64,000 nucleotides of DNA from Streptomyces sp. ML-6 (GTDB lineage: Bacteria; Actinomycetota; Actinomycetes; Streptomycetales; Streptomycetaceae). The translations under genes and the position numbers were made by a program. Shown here piece by piece: positions 59,544-64,000 of this stretch. The stretch's first letter is position 1, and each line of letters begins with the position of its first letter. Under the pieces are notes generated by a model. The model did no database searches and was not told where the DNA came from. It saw only the letters and a list, made by a program, of their open reading frames with translations. The stretch is from contig NZ_JAOTIK010000002.1 of assembly GCF_030116705.1 (NCBI RefSeq), positions 310,001 through 374,000 of the forward strand, given 5' to 3'.

Positions 59544-60269
59544 ATGGCTGACGACTGCTTCGCGCACCCGCGGCTCGCCGCGATCTATGACGCACTCCAC
59601 TCCAACCGTCGCGATCTCGACGCCTACCACCGGACGGCAAAGGAGTTCGAGGCGCGCCAGGTGCTGGACATCGGGTGCGGCACGGGGGAGTTCGCGCTTC
59701 TCCTGGCCGACGACGGGATCGAAGTCACCGGGGTCGATCCCGCTCCGGCGTCCCTCGTCGTCGCCCGGGCCAAACCGGGCAGTGAGCGAGTGCGCTGGAT
59801 CGACGGCGATGCGACGGACCTCCCGCCGCTTCAGGTCGGCCTGGCGACGATGACGGGCAATGTCGCCCAGGCCATCGCCGACCCGCACGCCTGGCAGGGG
59901 ACGCTTCGGGGAGCCCACGAAGCGCTGCGGCCCGGCGGGCGTCTGGTCTTCGAGACCCGTGACCCTGCCCGACGCGCCTGGGAGGAGTGGACCCGCGACG
60001 CCTCCTACTGCGTGACCGAGATCCCGGGCGTCGGCGCCGTCGAGTACTGGGTCGAGTCGACCGAGGTGGACGGACCGCTGGTGACGTTCCGTCAGACCTA
60101 TGTGTTCGTGGCGGACGGGCAGGTACTGACATCGGATTCGACGTTGCGTTTCCGGGAGCGGGAAGAGGTGGAAGGGGATCTGGTCGCGCACGGTTACGTG
60201 GTGGAGGACATTCGCGAGGCACCTGACCGGCCGGGAAGCGAATTCGTCTTTGTGGCACGACGTCCGTGA
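59544..60269 (+). CDS. Class I SAM-dependent methyltransferase
   Basis: 241 residues from ATG at 59544. SAM motif VLDIGCGTGEFALLLADDGI, VTGVDPAPASLVVAR, GLATMTGNVAQAI and LRPGGRLVFETRDPARRAWE (the ETRDP element of a small-molecule methyltransferase subgroup). C-terminal sheet ends EFVFVARRP. The long open frame upstream to 59247 has no homology. Divergent from another small methyltransferase with similar motif I but different C-terminus. Substrate unknown. Confidence 0.87.
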   Translation: MADDCFAHPRLAAIYDALHSNRRDLDAYHRTAKEFEARQVLDIGCGTGEFALLLADDGIEVTGVDPAPASLVVARAKPGSERVRWIDGDATDLPPLQVGLATMTGNVAQAIADPHAWQGTLRGAHEALRPGGRLVFETRDPARRAWEEWTRDASYCVTEIPGVGAVEYWVESTEVDGPLVTFRQTYVFVADGQVLTSDSTLRFREREEVEGDLVAHGYVVEDIREAPDRPGSEFVFVARRP

Positions 60270-60488
60270 GCGTCGGGGTCCGCTGACCCTGGAGTTGGAC
60301 TGCCTGGCGCTGAAGTCGGACCGATCGGCTCTGCGCCCCGCAGGGCAACACATCGTTCACGGCCCCGTACCTTTACCCACGCGAGCCTCAAGTCCCGCTT
60401 TCCTCAGGCGACTTCACCGGGGTGAGTGATCGTGGGCGTGAGAAACTGGGGGCATCTGACCGGTAGATGCTGGGATTCGGTGGGTGCG

Positions 60489-61127
60489 ATGGAGATCCGT
60501 TCTTTCGCGGAGACTGACCGCGTGGAGCTGCGTGAGCTGTTCGGCCGCGCCGGCGAAGGATCCCCCACTGCTTCCTTGTGGGGCCACGAGGATTCCGAAG
60601 CAGCCATCTACCTGGACTCATACATGGATCTGGCGCCGGATTCGCTCTTCGTCGCCGTGATCGACGGAGTCCTGGTCGGATACTTGACGGGGTGCCTCGA
60701 CAGCTCGAAGTTCCCCGGTGAGGACGAGCGCATCAGCAGAGCCATTCGGAAGCATCGGCTGATCCTCCGGCCCAGGACGCTCTCCTTCTTCGCCCGCGCG
60801 ATGCTCGACACGGCGTGGGCCGCCCTCCGGCGGAAGCCCACCGCAGGAGACTTCCACGATGCCCGGTGGCCGGCGCACCTGCACATCAACGTGGCGCCAG
60901 AGGCGCGGGGCACCGGTGTGGCTGACGCGCTGATGAGCCGATGGTTCGACCGGCTCGAGGAAACCGGCTCGCCCGGATGCCACCTGCAGACCCTGGTCGA
61001 GAACACCCGTGCTGTGCGGTTCTTCCGGCGCATGGGCTTTGCCGAACACGGTCCGACTCCGCTGGTCCCTGGTATCAGGTACGGCGACAAACAACTCCAT
61101 CAGCAGACGATGGTCTGGAACCCATAA
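60489..61127 (+). CDS. GNAT-family N-acetyltransferase
   Basis: 212 residues. MEIRSFAETDRVELRELF starts a classic GNAT fold; acetyl-CoA site HINVAPEARGTGVADALMSR (RGTGVA), and the late LVENTRAVRFFRRMGFAEHG segment complete it. The middle part (RAIRKHRLILRPRTLSFFAR) is longer than in minimal GNATs and may form a substrate lid. ATG at 60489 preferred; the longer frame lacks homology. Substrate unknown. Confidence 0.88.
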   Translation: MEIRSFAETDRVELRELFGRAGEGSPTASLWGHEDSEAAIYLDSYMDLAPDSLFVAVIDGVLVGYLTGCLDSSKFPGEDERISRAIRKHRLILRPRTLSFFARAMLDTAWAALRRKPTAGDFHDARWPAHLHINVAPEARGTGVADALMSRWFDRLEETGSPGCHLQTLVENTRAVRFFRRMGFAEHGPTPLVPGIRYGDKQLHQQTMVWNP

Positions 61128-61509
61128 CCGGCTCCTGCCGATCTGCGCGCAAGCGCGGTGGATCCGACGACCTCACGGCCCGGCCTCCCCGGGCCCTGCT
61201 CTTCCCTGTCGGCCGTCGCGGAAGCCGCGGACCGGCTCCATGGCCTCGAACGACGTACTCCACACCTGCCCCCGGCCCTCTCGGTCCCACATCAGTGGCA
61301 GGAACGCAGGGGTTGTCCAACTCCCTTGATAAACAGTCCAGGTTCAGCGCCCGAGGGCAGTCGGTGATCCATGTCACTCATCAGGTGGGGCGAGGGAGCG
61401 AGGCGGCTGTCACAAACCAGGTGGCCGTCCGGTCGTAAGGGATGACCGGACGGTGTGACCCATGGCGCCGTCGATGTCTTCGGTCAACGCTCTTCCAGAG
61501 GAGAACAAC
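61128..61509. other. Gene-free spacer upstream of MBL hydrolase gene
   Basis: No credible gene. It should hold the hydrolase promoter; AGAGGAGAACAAC at 61497-61509 is its ribosome site. Confidence 0.35.
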
Positions 61510-62424
61510 ATGAGCCGGATCAACATCGCACACTCCCATGCGTCGGGGCATGACGAACTGGTTCCGTCGCGCTACGCGCTGGAGGTCGGCGACATCGATG
61601 TGATGGTGATCAGCGACGGCGTGCTGCCGATCACCACCACGACGCTGGCCACCAACGCCGCCGAGGAGGACCTGGCGGCCTGGCTCCGCGACATGTACCT
61701 GCCTCCGGAGGTGTGCAACTGGCCGCTGAACGTCGCCGTGGTGCGCAGCGGTGACCGGACCATTCTCGTCGATTCCGGGCTGGGGACGGAGTTCCCGGGC
61801 TTCCCGCGGGCCGGGCAGCTGGCCATGCGGCTGGATGCCGCCGGGATCGACCCCGGGTCCGTGACCGATGTGGTGCTCACCCACCTGCACATGGACCACA
61901 TCGGCGGACTGCTCGTGGAGGGGCTGAGGGGCCGGCTGCGCCAGGACCTGCGGGTCCACGTGGCGTCCGCCGAGGCCGAGTTCTGGGACGCCCCCGATTT
62001 CTCCCGCACCGTCATGCCGGCCCCGGTACCGGACGTGCTGCGAAAGACCGCCTCGCAGTTCCTGGACGTGTACCGGGGCCAGTTGCGGACGTTCGAGACG
62101 GAGTACGAGGTGGCGCCGGGGGTGGTGATGCAGCGCACCGGTGGTCACACCCCCGGCCACAGCATCATCCGTCTGGAGTCCGGCGGCGACCGGCTGACGT
62201 TCGCGGGCGACGCCGTGTTCCAGACCGGGTTCGACAAGCCCGACTGGCACAACGGCTTCGACCACGACCCCGAGGAATCGGCCCGTGTCCGGGTCCGTCT
62301 CCTGACCGAGCTGGCGGCGAGCGGCGGGCAACTGCTGGCCACGCACCTGCCGTTCCCGTCCGTCTGCCACGTGGGAGCCGACGGCAGCACCTTCCGTTTC
62401 GTGCCGGCCGTCTGGGACCACTGA
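61510..62424 (+). CDS. MBL-fold metallo-hydrolase (lactonase-like)
   Basis: 304 residues. Zinc motif VLTHLHMDHIGGL (HxHxDH), GGHTPGHSIIRL and FAGDAVFQTGF (third ligand Asp), then ATHLPFPSVCHV with the last histidine. This is the AHL-lactonase/methyl-parathion-hydrolase-like branch of the MBL superfamily. A role in hydrolysing lactones or esters is likely; quorum quenching is only a family possibility. ATG at 61510 after AGAGGAG. No Sec signal peptide seen, so probably cytoplasmic. Confidence 0.9.
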   Translation: MSRINIAHSHASGHDELVPSRYALEVGDIDVMVISDGVLPITTTTLATNAAEEDLAAWLRDMYLPPEVCNWPLNVAVVRSGDRTILVDSGLGTEFPGFPRAGQLAMRLDAAGIDPGSVTDVVLTHLHMDHIGGLLVEGLRGRLRQDLRVHVASAEAEFWDAPDFSRTVMPAPVPDVLRKTASQFLDVYRGQLRTFETEYEVAPGVVMQRTGGHTPGHSIIRLESGGDRLTFAGDAVFQTGFDKPDWHNGFDHDPEESARVRVRLLTELAASGGQLLATHLPFPSVCHVGADGSTFRFVPAVWDH

Positions 62425-62641
62425 CCGTGCTTCGGCCGGGGCCGGCGCGTGAGCAACGCGTGGGAGGACGGCCCCGATACGTGGTCCCGGCCGTGGAGTG
62501 ACCAGGGGGGAGCGGTGCCCACGTGCCATCACTGTGGGCACCGCTCCGGAACCGGGTGGGGGCCGCCGGTGACGAGCGGGTCGGCATCGACGCGTCGTCA
62601 GCAGCGCGCGGCCCCTCCGTCAGCGGTCACGCCCGCGCGCT

Positions 62642-63358
62642 TCACCAGGGATCCGGCTGCTGGACGCTGCGCCACCACTGTCTGGATCCCCTGTCGTGGA
62701 CGACCACCCCGAGACGTGCCAGTTCCCGCCTCAGTTCCGCGATGTTCTTCTCGTCCTCCTTCTTCAGGGCCTCGGCCCGCGCCTTGAAGAGCGCGTTGGC
62801 ACTGACCGGCAGGCCCGGCATCTCCTCGACCCATCGCCGGTACACGTCCTGGTAGGGGTCCCCGTCCGGCTGCCACGGATACCCGTGGGCCCGGAAGCCC
62901 TCCGCGAGCTGTGCGACCGAGGGCAGGTCCGCGCCCTCGTTCTTGTGCTCCACGATCAGTTCCTCGCTCCCCTTGCCGAGTACCACCAGTCGCTTGCCGT
63001 CGGCGAACACCGCGCCGACCGCGGTCCGGGGAGCACTCTGGCAGGAACCGCCACGAGCCGTTGTGATCTGGTCGTCCTCGATGGTGACAGTGACATAGCC
63101 GTGCTCGGCCAGGAGGACGAGGGCGCCTCCGGCCAGCGCGCCGACAAGGAGGCTCACCACCGTCGCCGTCGGTTCGGGTGCGTTGTCGATGAATTCGACC
63201 GGGTCTTCCCAGGGGGTCCAGGGCCAGGAGGCCGCCCAGTTCGCCAGGAGTTTGAGCAGCAGTCCGGCCACTGCCCCCAGTACCGGGAATCCGGCCGCCA
63301 CCAGAACGCGGTTCGACGTCTTCTGCCGAACCGTGGTTGCCGCGTCCCTGCCTTGCAT
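62642..63358 (-). CDS. YqeB-like membrane protein
   Basis: 238 residues. Two membrane helices near the N-terminus (VLVAAGFPVLGAVAGLLLKL and VVSLLVGALAGGALVLLAEH) flank an outside loop WPWTPWEDPVEFID. A cytoplasmic part follows with TVTIEDDQITTARGG and VGAVFADGKRLVVLGKGSEE, a PH-like beta-domain of the YqeB family, and a lysine/glutamate-rich helix. Function unknown. ATG at 63358. Confidence 0.8.
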   Translation of the reverse strand: MQGRDAATTVRQKTSNRVLVAAGFPVLGAVAGLLLKLLANWAASWPWTPWEDPVEFIDNAPEPTATVVSLLVGALAGGALVLLAEHGYVTVTIEDDQITTARGGSCQSAPRTAVGAVFADGKRLVVLGKGSEELIVEHKNEGADLPSVAQLAEGFRAHGYPWQPDGDPYQDVYRRWVEEMPGLPVSANALFKARAEALKKEDEKNIAELRRELARLGVVVHDRGSRQWWRSVQQPDPW

Positions 63359-63409
63359 ATCGATGCGCCCTTCTTCGTGAACCGGGACAAGTGACTGAAT
63401 CTGCGGGCA

Positions 63410-64000
63410 CTACGGTTGACGCGACGGTGTTCCGCCACTCCGCCACCACTGCGGTACCGAGAGCGTGGTCCAGGCGCGCAGCAGCCACTCCAGCGGACCG
63501 TAGGTGTGGTGCCGCATCCACCATCGGCAGGCCACCGCCTGTGCCGCGAACAGGGCCAGGGCGATCGCCGCGACGCCTGCGGGCGCGACGCGGCCGACCA
63601 GGCCGGCCCCGAAGCCGGTGAACAGCAGGGCGCAGACCAGGGACTGACCGAGGTAGTTGGTCAGCGACATGCGGCCCGCGGGCGCGAGTGCGGCGGTCAC
63701 GGCCCTGCCGCGGCGGCCGTGGGCGATCCGGAGCACGGTCGCCGCGTAGCCGGCGGCCAGCAGCGGGGCGGTGATCACGTCGAGGCCCAGGGCGAGGACC
63801 TGGTAAGCGGAGCCGGAGTGGTTCAGGCTCGCGTCCGCGTACACGAGGCCGCCCAGCAGTCCGACCGTGAAGCCGGCCCACTGGAGCCGTCGCAGGAACT
63901 GCTGGTGCCGGTCGGTGTTCGCGAGGGCCCGTCGGCGTCCGGCGGCCAGGCCCAGCAGGAAGGCGGCGAGCGCGGAGGGCGCCTGGAAGAAGATCAACAG
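63410..64000 (-). CDS. DUF418-domain membrane protein (5' end outside window)
   Basis: The C-terminal 196 residues of a DUF418 protein, open to the window edge. Several membrane helices; the family segment GRMSLTNYLGQSLVCALLF and C-terminal YGPLEWLLRAWTTLSVPQWW are clear. DUF418 proteins are multi-pass membrane proteins of the YeiB type, function unknown. About half of the protein is missing from view. Confidence 0.87.
   Translation of the reverse strand: MLIFFQAPSALAAFLLGLAAGRRRALANTDRHQQFLRRLQWAGFTVGLLGGLVYADASLNHSGSAYQVLALGLDVITAPLLAAGYAATVLRIAHGRRGRAVTAALAPAGRMSLTNYLGQSLVCALLFTGFGAGLVGRVAPAGVAAIALALFAAQAVACRWWMRHHTYGPLEWLLRAWTTLSVPQWWRSGGTPSRQP

Overview
The window is 64 kb of very GC-rich DNA (roughly 70% or more by eye) with many GTG and some TTG starts, 4-bp ATGA/GTGA gene overlaps, GGAGG-type ribosome sites and a gene set (SpoIIE/GAF/HATPase phosphatase, CGNR protein, DUF3703, ECF41 fragment, numerous TetR/IclR/MarR/RpiR regulators) typical of Streptomyces or a close relative. 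Regulators, efflux pumps, small catabolic operons and decayed genes suggest an accessory, arm-like part of the chromosome. No phage, integrase, intact transposase, rRNA or CRISPR array was seen.

Layout. 1-4.6 kb: partial methyltransferase, thioredoxin/thioredoxin-reductase-like pair, and a divergent pair of DJ-1 proteins (isonitrile-hydratase-like enzyme and GlxA/AraC regulator). 4.7-4.86 kb: a free-standing tRNA-Gly-like transcription unit, repeated at 55.8 kb. 5-8.5 kb: multidomain SpoIIE phosphatase and LuxR regulator. 8.5-18 kb: amidohydrolase, then a C45 peptidase/acyltransferase plus oligopeptide ABC transporter operon, divergent from an RpiR regulator with two operator-like repeats. 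18-22 kb: decayed zone (ECF41 sigma remnant, secreted protein, esterase, FAD-oxidase and PucR pseudogenes) ending in a 21-22 bp minisatellite. 22-23 kb: MarR.

23-41 kb is the metabolic centre. A minus-strand array carries ferredoxin, ferredoxin reductase, acetoacetate-decarboxylase-like protein, aldehyde dehydrogenase, extradiol dioxygenase, FAH-family enzyme, TetR, amino-acid permease, aldehyde dehydrogenase and glutamine-amidotransferase hydrolase. Divergent from it run a glutamine-synthetase-like ligase and a cytochrome P450. A third block holds an aminobutyraldehyde-type dehydrogenase, GMC oxidoreductase and second permease, flanked by IclR regulators. The GS-like/P450/3Fe-4S ferredoxin/reductase set resembles mycobacterial morpholine/piperidine loci; here it sits beside homoprotocatechuate meta-cleavage and gamma-glutamyl-amine genes. 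A shared palindrome (TCGTTT-N6-AAACRA) upstream of both the ferredoxin/GS divergon and the permease suggests one regulator for the set.

42-64 kb: CGNR protein, AEC transporter, aminotransferase pseudogene, NmrA-like oxidoreductase, HAD remnant, GNAT enzymes, two MFS efflux cassettes (TetR- and ArsR-controlled, each with a strong palindromic operator), CDF metal exporter with DUF3703, O-methyltransferase remnant, two small exported proteins, the second tRNA-Gly-like unit, a TetR/DUF1348 pair with two operators, zinc alcohol dehydrogenase, two small methyltransferases, MBL hydrolase, YqeB-like membrane protein and a truncated DUF418 protein.

The most unusual element is the duplicated tRNA-Gly(UCC)-like unit. 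It has its own promoter, a 5' leader hairpin, a complete 70-nt tRNA fold with G55 in the T-loop and C37 after the anticodon, and its own terminator.
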